Of a DNA stretch of 64,000 bases, positions 49,060 through 57,250 are shown piece after piece. Position 1 is the stretch's first letter. Each line of letters begins with the position of its first letter. The position numbers and the translations under genes were made by a program. The notes beneath the pieces are model-generated. The model saw nothing but the letters and a program-made list of their open reading frames with translations. It was not told the DNA's origin and did no database searches. This DNA is from an uncultured Eubacteriales bacterium (GTDB taxonomy: Bacteria; Bacillota; Clostridia; Christensenellales; CAG-138): assembly GCA_900540495.1 (NCBI GenBank), contig UQGA01000002.1:1-64000 (forward strand), in the 5' to 3' direction.

Positions 49060-49088
49060 ATTATAGGGAAAACGCGCCGGCTTCACCA
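49060..49088 (-). promoter_or_regulatory. Promoter of the nag operon
   Basis: Minus strand: -10 TATAAT (49065-49060, perfect), 17-base spacer, poor -35 TGGTGA (49088-49083). A perfect -10 with a weak -35 directly abutting an activator half-site is typical of activator-dependent promoters. Confidence 0.6.
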
Positions 49089-49121
49089 TGTAGATTCCGC
49101 GGGAAATGATGTAGAAATTTT
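49086..49121 (-). promoter_or_regulatory. Predicted AraC-type operator of the nag operon
   Basis: Minus strand: TCTACATCA (49115-49107) and TCTACATGG (49094-49086), direct repeats exactly 21 bp apart, the distal one preceded by AAATT. The proximal half overlaps the weak -35; its first base is 29 bases from the -10. The same arrangement occurs in front of the importer operon. Confidence 0.65.
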
Positions 49122-49147
49122 ATTTGCGGGCCTGTGCGCCTGCGGAC

Positions 49148-49176
49148 TTGGTTTTCCGCCCCGGCCATGGTATACT
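49148..49176 (+). promoter_or_regulatory. Promoter of the AraC-type regulator, extended -10
   Basis: -35 TTGGTT (49148-49153), 17-base spacer, -10 TATACT (49171-49176) with the extended TG at 49168-49169. Predicted transcription start near 49183, the A of the ATG, so the mRNA may be leaderless. Confidence 0.55.
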
Positions 49177-49182
49177 TATCAT

Positions 49183-50124
49183 ATGAAAAACGGCATTGTG
49201 GAGGCATTGACTGCCATCCGGGACAATCTGGCGCCGGAAACGCTGGAGGAGTATTATGTCAATTTCCGGCCGACGCGCTCCTCCATCGAAATTCCCGAGG
49301 GCGCCAGCAGCTTTTCGGAACTGGAGGCACATCAATACCATGAGATGGCGATCCAGATCTGCAAGCGCAGTTGCATCCAGATCGGGGAGCGCTGCTATCA
49401 GCTGAAGGCAAACCGGTTCTGCATCATCCCGCGCGGCGTGCGGCACCGGCTGCAGGATGTTGCCTGCGAAGGGGATCAGGCCAACATGCTGTGGATCAGT
49501 ATCACGGGAGAAATCGTGCGCACCGGTTATACGATTTATTCCGACGCGGGGCGGAGCAAGCTCTACGGTACGGACCTGTATATCCCCGGCAATTTCATCA
49601 TCGGAGAAATCTGTGCCGAGCAGGAGGCGGATGGCCCCGGCTCTGCGGCGGCGATCGCCAGCTATGTGCGGGCGTTTCTTTCGCTGCTGCTGCAGAAGAT
49701 GAGCTTTGACGGGGAATCCGCCGGGCACAGCTGGACCAACAACATCGTATCCGAACTGCAGGAATATATCCGCGAGCATCTGCATGAGCCGCTTCCGCTG
49801 CAGGAGCTGAGCGGGTATGTTTCGCTTTCGCCAAGCTATCTGTGCAAGCTGTTCAAGCAGGTTACCGGCGAAACCATCACCGGTTACATCCACAATCTGC
49901 GGATCGCCAGGGCGACCGAGTATCTGGCCGATCCCTCGCTCTCCCTCAGCGAAATTGCCGAGCGGCTCGGCTTTTACGATCAGTTTCATTTCAGCAAGGT
50001 ATTCAAGGCGCATACGAGCATGTCCCCCTCCAAATATCGCAGCGCGCTTACGCCGCAGGGGGCGAAGCTTTCCGAAAAGGACGTGCAAAGCCCGCCGGCC
50101 AGCGACGCGCCGCAGACCGAATAG
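49183..50124 (+). CDS. AraC-family transcriptional regulator of the amino-sugar locus
   Basis: 313 aa from the ATG at 49183; no ribosome site precedes it, and a promoter ends just upstream, so leaderless translation is proposed. An in-frame extension to 49039 exists but would place the start before that promoter. Residues about 20-180: cupin-like ligand-sensing domain (FSELEAHQYHEMAIQICKRS, RFCIIPRGVRHRLQ). Residues 195-295: two helix-turn-helix units (PLPLQELSGYVSLSPSYLCK and SLSEIAERLGFYDQFHFSK) ending in MSPSKYR, the AraC signature. Flanked by two operons with matching 21-bp-spaced repeats, it likely activates both in response to an amino sugar or its phosphate. Confidence 0.87.
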   Translation: MKNGIVEALTAIRDNLAPETLEEYYVNFRPTRSSIEIPEGASSFSELEAHQYHEMAIQICKRSCIQIGERCYQLKANRFCIIPRGVRHRLQDVACEGDQANMLWISITGEIVRTGYTIYSDAGRSKLYGTDLYIPGNFIIGEICAEQEADGPGSAAAIASYVRAFLSLLLQKMSFDGESAGHSWTNNIVSELQEYIREHLHEPLPLQELSGYVSLSPSYLCKLFKQVTGETITGYIHNLRIARATEYLADPSLSLSEIAERLGFYDQFHFSKVFKAHTSMSPSKYRSALTPQGAKLSEKDVQSPPASDAPQTE

Positions 50125-50165
50125 ACGCGCGGATCGACGTTGCCCAGAGCGCAGGAATGGGCCAT

Positions 50166-50200
50166 GACCCCGGCAACCTTGTTTGCCGGGGTCAAATTTT
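50166..50200 (+). terminator. Terminator of the AraC-type gene
   Basis: GACCCCGGCAA (50166-50176) pairs with TTGCCGGGGTC (50183-50193), followed by AAATTTTTA. The T-tract is also the upstream edge of the next operon's operator. Confidence 0.8.
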
Positions 50201-50228
50201 TACATGGTTTTGGAATAATTCTACATGG
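50194..50228 (+). promoter_or_regulatory. Predicted AraC-type operator of the importer operon
   Basis: TTTACATGG (50199-50207) and TCTACATGG (50220-50228), 21 bp apart, the first preceded by AAATT. A third partial GCATGG lies at 50235-50240. The proximal half overlaps the -35 region and starts 29 bases before the -10, exactly as in the nag operator. Confidence 0.65.
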
Positions 50229-50254
50229 CAGCCCGCATGGTTTTTCATTACACT
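50225..50254 (+). promoter_or_regulatory. Promoter of the AfuA/FbpA-like importer operon
   Basis: -10 TACACT (50249-50254). The -35 is poor: TGGCAG at 50226-50231 with 17-base spacing, or ATGGCA at 50225-50230 with 18. About 165 bases of leader precede the first gene. Confidence 0.55.
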
Positions 50255-50419
50255 TAAATTGTGGAGCGACAGCGAAACCAGTTCTCTGCCAACCGTAAGC
50301 GTGTCCATCGCACAGAAACGCCAACCGAAAGACACGTCCCAGCAAGGGGCATTCGACCATCCGCTGGTCGTGCAATAACCGGGCATATCCCGAAAACAAC
50401 GATGAAGGAGGAAACCATC

Positions 50420-51544
50420 ATGAACAAGAGAATCCTTGGGCTGATCAGCATTGTCCTGGTGCTCATGCTCGCACTTGTAGGCTGCACCCAGCCGACCAAC
50501 AAACCTGCGGCGACCGAAGATCCGGGTCAGGGCAGTGACGTGCAGGAGCCCGTCGATCAGGAAGGCGAGGGCGAGGCGGAGGCCTATGTCCCGACCGGCA
50601 AACTGGTCGTCTACTGCGCAGGCAGCGAGGATCTGGTCGAGGTCCTGAGCAGAATCTGGGAAGAGAAGTATCCGGATTGCGAGCTGGAGTTCATCATGAA
50701 CGGCAGCGGCGAGCTCTCCGCCCGCATCGAGGCAGAGGCCGACAACCCGCAGGGCGACGTGATGATCGGCGGCAGCTACAGCATCTATGCAGGCCTGGTG
50801 GATTATCTGCAGGCCTATGTCTCCCCCCTGGCCGAGGAGTGCCTCCCCTCTTACTGTGGCGAGACGGACATGTACACCCCCATCCAGATCAACGTGAACA
50901 CCATCATTGTCAACGACCAGATGGTTGAGGACCTCGGCGTCACGGTGGATGGCTGGGAGTCCCTCAACAACGAGGCGCTCAAGGGCAACATCAGCTACGT
51001 TGACCCGTCCGCTTCCTCCTCCGCCCGCGAGCAGGTGATCAACATGCTGGCCGCCATGGCGGAGAAGAACGGCAACACGATGGATGACAACTGGGATTTC
51101 ATCGAGGCGTTCTTTGCCAACCTCGACAAGAAGATGCACAGCAGCTCCAGCAAGGTTCCGCAGGCGGTCGCCAATGGCGAGTATGCCGTCGGCATCACCA
51201 ACGAGGAGCTCGTGCTGCAGCTCATGCGCGACGGCGTCGCCGTTTCTCCGGTCTATGCCAAGGAGGGCATTACGCTGCGCAACACGTTCATGGGCATCAT
51301 CAAGGATTGTGCCAACGTTGACAACGCCAAGGCGTTTGTGGACTTCCTGCTGACGCAGGAGGTGCAGCAGGCGCTGGCCGACGAGTGCCTCATGCGCTCC
51401 GTGCGCCCGGACGTCTCCTTCACCGGCCTTGACAACGTTCCGACGAGCGACCAGCTCCCCGCGATGGACTATCCGGTAGAGTGGGTCGAGGCGAACCCGG
51501 ATCTGAAGACGAAGCTGCAGGAGATCATCAGCAGCGTCGGCTGA
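50420..51544 (+). CDS. ABC importer substrate-binding lipoprotein, AfuA/FbpA type
   Basis: 374 aa. The ATG at 50420 follows AAGGAGG (50405-50411). Lipoprotein signal with lipobox LVGC, cysteine near residue 22, and an acidic linker to about 58. Mature domain KLVVYCAGSEDLVEVL followed by EKYPDCELEFIMNGSGEL belongs to the Fe(3+)-binding/2-aminoethylphosphonate/hexose-phosphate group (FbpA, AfuA, PhnS). AfuA of Actinobacillus is known to bind phosphorylated hexoses. Context with nagA/nagB and no kinase favours a phosphorylated amino sugar over iron (inference). Confidence 0.8.
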   Translation: MNKRILGLISIVLVLMLALVGCTQPTNKPAATEDPGQGSDVQEPVDQEGEGEAEAYVPTGKLVVYCAGSEDLVEVLSRIWEEKYPDCELEFIMNGSGELSARIEAEADNPQGDVMIGGSYSIYAGLVDYLQAYVSPLAEECLPSYCGETDMYTPIQINVNTIIVNDQMVEDLGVTVDGWESLNNEALKGNISYVDPSASSSAREQVINMLAAMAEKNGNTMDDNWDFIEAFFANLDKKMHSSSSKVPQAVANGEYAVGITNEELVLQLMRDGVAVSPVYAKEGITLRNTFMGIIKDCANVDNAKAFVDFLLTQEVQQALADECLMRSVRPDVSFTGLDNVPTSDQLPAMDYPVEWVEANPDLKTKLQEIISSVG

Positions 51545-51567
51545 TTCACCAACTGAAACAAATCCGT

Positions 51568-51594
51568 CCCGCCCCCGGGTTACCCGGGGGCGGG
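51568..51594 (+). other. 13-bp GC-rich hairpin between binding protein and ATPase genes
   Basis: CCCGCCCCCGGGT (51568-51580) is the reverse complement of ACCCGGGGGCGGG (51582-51594); the innermost pairs open to form the loop. No T-tract. Same position in its operon as the hairpins at 23331 and 62554. Confidence 0.55.
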
Positions 51595-51617
51595 GCAGAC
51601 ATGCAGAGGTAACGCAA

Positions 51618-52724
51618 ATGGCAGTCGCAATTCATATTGCCCATGTGAAAAAAGCCTATGAAAACAACGTCGTCATTCACGACCTGACTGCGGACATCAA
51701 GCCGGGCGAACTGTTTACCCTGCTCGGCCCGAGCGGGTGCGGCAAGACCACGCTTTTGCGCATGATCGCCGGTTTCAACTCCATTGAGGCCGGCACCATC
51801 GCCTTTGACGATACGGTCATCAACAATGTGCCGGTTTACAAGCGCAATTTTGGCATGGTGTTTCAGAGCTATGCCATCTTCCCGAACATGACCGTTTACC
51901 GCAACATCGAGTACGGCCTGAAGAATAAGAAGCTGCCGAAAGCGGAGATTAAGCGCCGTGTAGAAGAGATCATGACGACGGTGCAGATCTCACAGTACCG
52001 GGATCGGTATCCCAACAAGCTCTCGGGCGGTCAGCAGCAGCGCGTGGCGCTGGCGCGCGCCATCGTGGTGCAGCCGCAGGTGCTGCTGATGGACGAGCCT
52101 CTTTCCAATCTGGATGCAAAGCTGCGCATCGAAATGCGCGAAGCCATCCGGGAGATCCAGAAGCAGATCGGCATCACCACCGTATACGTTACCCATGATC
52201 AGGAGGAGGCGCTTGCCATCTCCGACCGGATCGCCGTCATGGATAAGGGCGATATCCAGCAGATTGAAATCCCCGAGAGCATTTACTCCCGTCCGTATAA
52301 CACGTTTGTCGCAGACTTCATCGGCCATAGCAACCGCTTTACCGGCACGGTGCTCGAACAGGCCAACGGCAAAACCGCCATCCGCCTGACCACCGGCTTT
52401 TCGCTGGAGGTGGAAGGGCTCAAACCGCTGGAGAAGGGGACGGATGTCCTGGTGTTCATCCGGCCGGAGGAGTTTCTCTTTGCCGGCGAGGATAACGGCA
52501 TGAAGGCGCAGGTGCTCGTCAAGCGTTTCCTTGGCAAGTACATCCAGTACATCGTGGATTGCGGAATCGGGGAGCACGTGGAGGTGACGGCGGACACGTC
52601 CAATGCGGAGCGGATCCATGAGCCGGGTGAAACGGTGTATCTGGGCGTGAATACGCGCCGGATCAACCTGTTCGATGCCTCGACGCATACAACCCTTCTG
52701 GAGGGGGTCACGAGCAATGTTTAA
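51618..52724 (+). CDS. ABC importer ATP-binding protein, PotA/FbpC type
   Basis: 368 aa. Walker A GPSGCGKTT near residue 38, Q-loop FQSYAIFPNM near 85, signature LSGGQQQRVALARA near 137, Walker B LLMDEPLSNLDAKL near 157, switch His in THDQEEA near 193. C-terminal TOBE/OB domain from about 240 (FTGTVLEQANGKTAI to LGVNTRRINLF). Energises the importer with the two-in-one permease, whose gene overlaps by 8 bases. Confidence 0.92.
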   Translation: MAVAIHIAHVKKAYENNVVIHDLTADIKPGELFTLLGPSGCGKTTLLRMIAGFNSIEAGTIAFDDTVINNVPVYKRNFGMVFQSYAIFPNMTVYRNIEYGLKNKKLPKAEIKRRVEEIMTTVQISQYRDRYPNKLSGGQQQRVALARAIVVQPQVLLMDEPLSNLDAKLRIEMREAIREIQKQIGITTVYVTHDQEEALAISDRIAVMDKGDIQQIEIPESIYSRPYNTFVADFIGHSNRFTGTVLEQANGKTAIRLTTGFSLEVEGLKPLEKGTDVLVFIRPEEFLFAGEDNGMKAQVLVKRFLGKYIQYIVDCGIGEHVEVTADTSNAERIHEPGETVYLGVNTRRINLFDASTHTTLLEGVTSNV

Positions 52725-54477
52725 GAAGGGCTACAGATTTGATTTCTGGAGCTTCATGACCATCCTGTCGCTCGTGTTCTTCGGGCTGTTCCTGATCTAC
52801 CCGATCATCCATTTGGTCACGAATGCGTTCCAGTCCGTTGATAACCCCGGCCACTTTTCGCTGGCAAACTTTGTCAAGTTTGTTTCCACCGAGTATTACC
52901 GGCAGGCGATCGGCAATTCGGTGAAGGTCACGTTTGTAGCGACCATCCTTGCGTCGATCATCGGCGTGGCGCTGGCGTATATCACGACCAACATCAAGAT
53001 CTTCGGCAGCAAGGTCATCAACGTGCTCATCATCGTATCCATGTTCTCGCCACCGTTCATCGGCGCCTATTCCTGGATTCTGATGTTTGGCCGGGCGGGA
53101 AGCATCACCAAGTTCTTTGCCAGTCTGGGCATCGAACTGCCCAGCATCTATGGGTTCCGCGGGATCATGATTGTGTTCACGCTGCACCTGTTTATCTACA
53201 TCTATATGTATACCAAGGGGGCGCTGAAAAAGGTGGATGCGGCGCTTGGCGAAGCGGCGGAGAGCCTCGGCGATCATGGCCTTAAGAAGGTGCTGAAGGT
53301 CAGCCTGCCGCTCGTGACGCCGACCATCCTTGCCGGCGCGGCCATCATCTTCCTGCGGGCCTTTGCGGATTACGGCACCCCGCGCCTGATCGGCGAGGGA
53401 TATACGACCATGCCGGTTCTGGTCTATAACGAGTGGCTGAGCGAGGAGGGATCCGATGCTTACTTCTCCTCTTCCATCGCGTTTATCATGATTCTTGTCG
53501 CCATCGTGGTGTTCCTGCTGCAGATGTATTTCAGCCGCAAGAACTATAACATGAGCATGCTCAATCCACCGGTAGCCAAGAAGATCAGGGGCGTGGGAAA
53601 CGTGTTTGCGCATCTGTTCGTGTATCTGGTCACGTTCCTGGCGCTGCTGCCGGTGCTCTACTGCACCATGCTCTCCTTCCGGGAGGTCAAGCACGGCATC
53701 ATTCAGGACGTCTGGACGCTGGGCAACTATTCCGAGGCGTGGACAAAGATGGGGTCCGCCCTGCTCAACACGTTCAAATTCGCGATTATGGCGCTGGCAT
53801 TTATCGTCATCTTCGGCACGATGTTCGCCTATATCACGGTACGCCGCAAGAGCGTATTTTCGCGGATTCTGGATACGTGCGCGCAGATTCCGTACGTCAT
53901 TTCCGGCGTTATCTTCGGTCTGATGCTGCTCATCTGCTATAATAACGGCATCGGCATCCCGGCGACGTTCTCGGCGGAAATGACGGAGCGCATCGCTCAG
54001 GAGCGATCGGTACAGATTCTGGGACACGTTATCACACTCACGAAGGACTCGATCAACTTCCTTGCACTGGGCGGAACGGCGGCGATCATCATTATTTCCT
54101 ATATCGTGCGCCGCATGCCGTACACGCTGCGCTCGAGCGCGTCGATCCTTCGCCAGATCAACCCCAGCATTGAGGAAGCGTCGCTTTCGCTCGGCTACGG
54201 CTCGCTGTCCACCTTCTTTAAGGTGACGATGCCCGTCATGGTGCCGGGCATTGTCTCCGGCGCGATCCTGAGCTGGATTACGCTGATTCAGGAGCTGTCC
54301 TCCACGTTGATGCTGTACAACTCCGACACGGCAACGTTATCCGTCTCCCTGTTCCAACAGGTAAACCGGGGCGCCTATGGCGTGGCGTCGGCGCTTTCGA
54401 CGATGCTGGTCATCATCGTCATCGCTTCCATGCTGTTGTTCTTCCGACTGACGGGCAACACCGATATCGACATGTAA
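52717..54477 (+). CDS. ABC importer permease with two fused membrane domains, FbpB/AfuB type
   Basis: 586 aa. The ATG at 52717 lies inside the ATPase gene end. About twelve transmembrane helices in two halves (residues 1-285 and 300-586), each a BPD permease domain with an EAA loop: EAAESLGDHGLKKVLKVSLPL near 190 and EEASLSLGYGSLSTFFKVTMPVM near 490. Fused permeases of this kind are typical of iron(III), aminoethylphosphonate and AfuABC hexose-phosphate importers. Confidence 0.9.
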   Translation: MFKKGYRFDFWSFMTILSLVFFGLFLIYPIIHLVTNAFQSVDNPGHFSLANFVKFVSTEYYRQAIGNSVKVTFVATILASIIGVALAYITTNIKIFGSKVINVLIIVSMFSPPFIGAYSWILMFGRAGSITKFFASLGIELPSIYGFRGIMIVFTLHLFIYIYMYTKGALKKVDAALGEAAESLGDHGLKKVLKVSLPLVTPTILAGAAIIFLRAFADYGTPRLIGEGYTTMPVLVYNEWLSEEGSDAYFSSSIAFIMILVAIVVFLLQMYFSRKNYNMSMLNPPVAKKIRGVGNVFAHLFVYLVTFLALLPVLYCTMLSFREVKHGIIQDVWTLGNYSEAWTKMGSALLNTFKFAIMALAFIVIFGTMFAYITVRRKSVFSRILDTCAQIPYVISGVIFGLMLLICYNNGIGIPATFSAEMTERIAQERSVQILGHVITLTKDSINFLALGGTAAIIIISYIVRRMPYTLRSSASILRQINPSIEEASLSLGYGSLSTFFKVTMPVMVPGIVSGAILSWITLIQELSSTLMLYNSDTATLSVSLFQQVNRGAYGVASALSTMLVIIVIASMLLFFRLTGNTDIDM

Positions 54478-54498
54478 GCACCAAGGAGTATTGTTACC

Positions 54499-55353
54499 AT
54501 GGTTGACAGGAACCAAATCAAACTGATCACACTCGACTTTGACGGCACGACCCTGCAAAGGGATCAGACGTGGATGAGCTTTCGCACCATGCGCGCGCTC
54601 AGGGAGTGCGCCAAACGCGGCATCTACTGCGTCCCATGCTCCGGACGCAGTGCCGACATGTTCCCCCCTCAGATCGACGGGAACCTGATCTTCCGGTATT
54701 GGGTGTCCGCGGCCGGCGCGCGCGTGCTCGATCGGCTGACCGGCGAGGTGCTGTACAAACAGACCTTTACGCCGGAGCAGTCCGCCGATCTTTGCACGCT
54801 GTACGAAGGCCAGCACATTTACAGCGAGATTGCAGCCGAGGGGAAGCTCTATTTTGAGCAGGATGTGCTTGACGAGCTGTGGAAATACCCGGTGCCGCCG
54901 CATCACGTCTGGTATCTGGAAACCGGCCGGCAGATCGGCGTACATGGCAAGCTGTCCGATTTTTTCCGGGAACAGAACATCGGCGTTGAGAAATTCAATC
55001 TCTACGGCGTGCCGGCCGACAGGCAGCAGCCGATTGCCGATGCGCTGCGCGAGCGCCCCTATGTGGAGTTTCTCGACGGCACGAGCGAAAACATCCAGTT
55101 CTACAGCACCAATACCGACCGCGTCAAGGCGATGGAGACGCTGCTGGCCCATCTGGGCCTGACGTTCGACAACGTCATGAGCGTCGGCGACTCCATGGGC
55201 ATGGATGCTTCGATGGTCGGCAGGGCGGCGTTGGGGGTGGCCATGGAGAATGGCGATGAACGGCTCAAGGCCATTGCGGATTTTGTGACCGACCGCTTCG
55301 ATCGGGACGGCTTTGCCAAGGCGGTCGAGAAGTTCATACTTTGCGAGGACTGA
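54499..55353 (+). CDS. HAD-superfamily hydrolase, Cof type
   Basis: 284 aa, AAGGAG before the ATG. HAD motif I ITLDFDGTTL near residue 12 (nucleophile Asp), motif II region PCSGRS near 48, and motif IV VGDSMGMDASM near 232. The C2 cap between them places it among Cof-type sugar-phosphate phosphatases. Within an importer operon linked to amino-sugar genes, it may dephosphorylate a sugar phosphate or control its level. Followed by a second, different HAD gene one base later. Confidence 0.85.
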   Translation: MVDRNQIKLITLDFDGTTLQRDQTWMSFRTMRALRECAKRGIYCVPCSGRSADMFPPQIDGNLIFRYWVSAAGARVLDRLTGEVLYKQTFTPEQSADLCTLYEGQHIYSEIAAEGKLYFEQDVLDELWKYPVPPHHVWYLETGRQIGVHGKLSDFFREQNIGVEKFNLYGVPADRQQPIADALRERPYVEFLDGTSENIQFYSTNTDRVKAMETLLAHLGLTFDNVMSVGDSMGMDASMVGRAALGVAMENGDERLKAIADFVTDRFDRDGFAKAVEKFILCED

Positions 55354-55354
55354 T

Positions 55355-56236
55355 ATGAACACCGGCGTTGAAAACATGCCCTATCAGGCGGCGCATGGCC
55401 ATCTGGTCTGTATCGACTCGGACGGCTGCGCGTTCGACACAATGGAGATCAAGCACAAGGAGTGCTTCTGCCCGGCCACCATCGACAACTGGGATCTCCA
55501 GCCGATCTCCAGCCTTGCGCGCGAGGCCTGGGAGTTTGTCAACCTGTACTCCGTTACGCGCGGGTGCAGCCGGTTTCACGCCATTATCCGCGTACTGGAT
55601 CTGCTCTCGGAACGGGCGGAGGTAAAGGCGCGGGGATTTGTCGTGCCGGATCATGAAACGCTGCGGCGCTGGGTGAAGACCGCGCCGGTGCTCAACAACG
55701 ACGGGCTCTCCCGGCTGACGGACGATCCGCAGCTGGCGCGCACGCTGGAATGGTCGCTGGACATGAACCGGCGTGTGGCCAAAATGGTCCATGGGATCCC
55801 GCCGTTTCCGTTTGTGCGCGAGAGCCTGCAAAAGCTGAGCGAGCACGCGGATATCGTCATCGTATCCGCTACGCCGCGCGAGGCGCTGCTGCACGAATGG
55901 CGGGAACATGGCCTGGATCGGTACGTCGCGCTGCTTGGCGCGCAGGAGGATGGCAGCAAGCGGGAAATCATCGCCCGCGTAAAGGGCGCTTATGCGCCGG
56001 ATCATGCCATCATGATCGGCGATGCGCCGGGCGACCGGAAGGCTGCCGACGACAATGGCATTCTGTTCTTCCCGGTGCGGCCACTGGATGAAATCCGCTC
56101 CTGGGAGGAGTTTTACAGCGCCATCATCGACCGTTTTCTCGCTGGCAGGTATGCGGGCGACGAGCAACGGCGACAACTGGAACGGTTTGCCGGGTGCCTG
56201 CCGGAAACGCCGCCGTGGGTTGCGCCAGACAAATGA
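55355..56236 (+). CDS. HAD-superfamily hydrolase, second type
   Basis: 293 aa. The ATG at 55355 overlaps the ribosome area of the previous stop (GAGGA at 55346-55350); a second start is at 55376. HAD motif I CIDSDGCAFDTMEIKH near residue 20, motif II VSATPREAL near 172, motif IV MIGDAPGDRKAADDNGI near 218. Large helical C1-type cap (40-140). Not closely similar to the Cof-type neighbour. Substrate unknown; phosphoglycolate-like phosphatases share this layout. Confidence 0.75.
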   Translation: MNTGVENMPYQAAHGHLVCIDSDGCAFDTMEIKHKECFCPATIDNWDLQPISSLAREAWEFVNLYSVTRGCSRFHAIIRVLDLLSERAEVKARGFVVPDHETLRRWVKTAPVLNNDGLSRLTDDPQLARTLEWSLDMNRRVAKMVHGIPPFPFVRESLQKLSEHADIVIVSATPREALLHEWREHGLDRYVALLGAQEDGSKREIIARVKGAYAPDHAIMIGDAPGDRKAADDNGILFFPVRPLDEIRSWEEFYSAIIDRFLAGRYAGDEQRRQLERFAGCLPETPPWVAPDK

Positions 56237-56317
56237 ACGAACCGGCGCGACGGGCGGCGGGCGCAAAGCGCCGGCCGCCCGCAAAACAGCGGCGGCACGC
56301 GGACGAGAGGACCGAGT

Positions 56318-57208
56318 ATGGTTTTGAAGAAACTGGATATCCATGTCCATGTACAACTGGAGCACGAATACCCCGTGCATCTGCGCCAACGGGCAACGGG
56401 GCTGACGTGCGGCGAACTGCGGGAGATGTACGATGTCACCGGGGTGGAAAAGGGCCTTGCCCTGCCGGGCGTCTCGCCGGAGCACGGAACAGACCAGTTG
56501 ACCAACCGCGACGCCCGACTTGCTGCGGCGCAGTACCCGGAAACGATCGGATGGTGGTTCTGCAATGTGGACCCGCGCTGGCTGACCAACAGCCCGGAAG
56601 CGGATCTGTCCATCCCGATGAATTACTTCAAATCGCTCGGCGCAAGGGGTATCGGCGAACTGACGGCCAATCTTCCGTTTGATGATCCGCTGATGGAGAA
56701 CCTGTTCCGCCATGCGGAGAGGTGCGGTCTGCCCGTTCTGTTCCATATCGGGTTTCCGAGCTACGATTATGGCGTTGTGGATGATCTCGGACTGCCGCGG
56801 CTGGAGGGCGCCCTGCAGAAATTTCCGAAGCTGCGGTTCATCGGCCATAGCCAGAAATGGTGGTCGGAGATCAGCGGGGATAACACGGAGTCGATCCGGG
56901 GTACCCGGCCGGGGACGCCGGTTGTACCCGGAGGGCGTGCGGTCGAGCTGTTGCGCAATTATCCGAACCTGTTTGGCGATCTGTCCGCCGCTTCCGGGCA
57001 GAACGCGGTCATGCGCGATCCGGCGTTTGGCTACCGGTTCCTCGAGGAGTTTCAGGACAGGCTGTTTTTCGGCACGGATTATTGCTGCCGGGGGCAGCAC
57101 TTTGTCCTTTCGGAGTTTTTGGACGAAGGTGTGGAAACGGGCCGCATCAGTCAGAAAGCGTACAACAAGATCTGCCGCGAGAACCTCCTTGCGCTTGTCG
57201 AGGGATGA
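56318..57208 (+). CDS. Amidohydrolase-2 family TIM-barrel protein, duplicate 1
   Basis: 296 aa. N-terminal KKLDIHVHVQ holds the metal-binding HxH; later VLFHIGF near 148 (His), FIGHSQKWW near 177 (His) and FGTDYC near 248 (catalytic Asp). This is the layout of amidohydrolase family 2 (decarboxylases such as gamma-resorcylate or ACMSD types, and lactonases). The whole gene is duplicated immediately downstream. Unusual Trp-rich stretches (IGWWFCNVDPRWL) are shared with the copy. Reaction unknown. Confidence 0.75.
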   Translation: MVLKKLDIHVHVQLEHEYPVHLRQRATGLTCGELREMYDVTGVEKGLALPGVSPEHGTDQLTNRDARLAAAQYPETIGWWFCNVDPRWLTNSPEADLSIPMNYFKSLGARGIGELTANLPFDDPLMENLFRHAERCGLPVLFHIGFPSYDYGVVDDLGLPRLEGALQKFPKLRFIGHSQKWWSEISGDNTESIRGTRPGTPVVPGGRAVELLRNYPNLFGDLSAASGQNAVMRDPAFGYRFLEEFQDRLFFGTDYCCRGQHFVLSEFLDEGVETGRISQKAYNKICRENLLALVEG

Positions 57209-57237
57209 CGGGCGATCGGGGGAAGCTGACTTGCGGA

Positions 57238-57243
57238 AGGAGG
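57238..57243 (+). promoter_or_regulatory. Ribosome binding site deciding a TTG start
   Basis: AGGAGG, 7 bases before TTG 57251 and 1 base before ATG 57245; the first is functional spacing, the second is not. Confidence 0.7.
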
Positions 57244-57250
57244 AATGGCT

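Noticed and set aside
50420..54477. Assignment of the importer as a ferric-iron transporter
   Set aside because: The family also contains hexose-phosphate and aminoethylphosphonate importers, and the shared operator geometry with nag genes argues against iron; kept as an alternative only.
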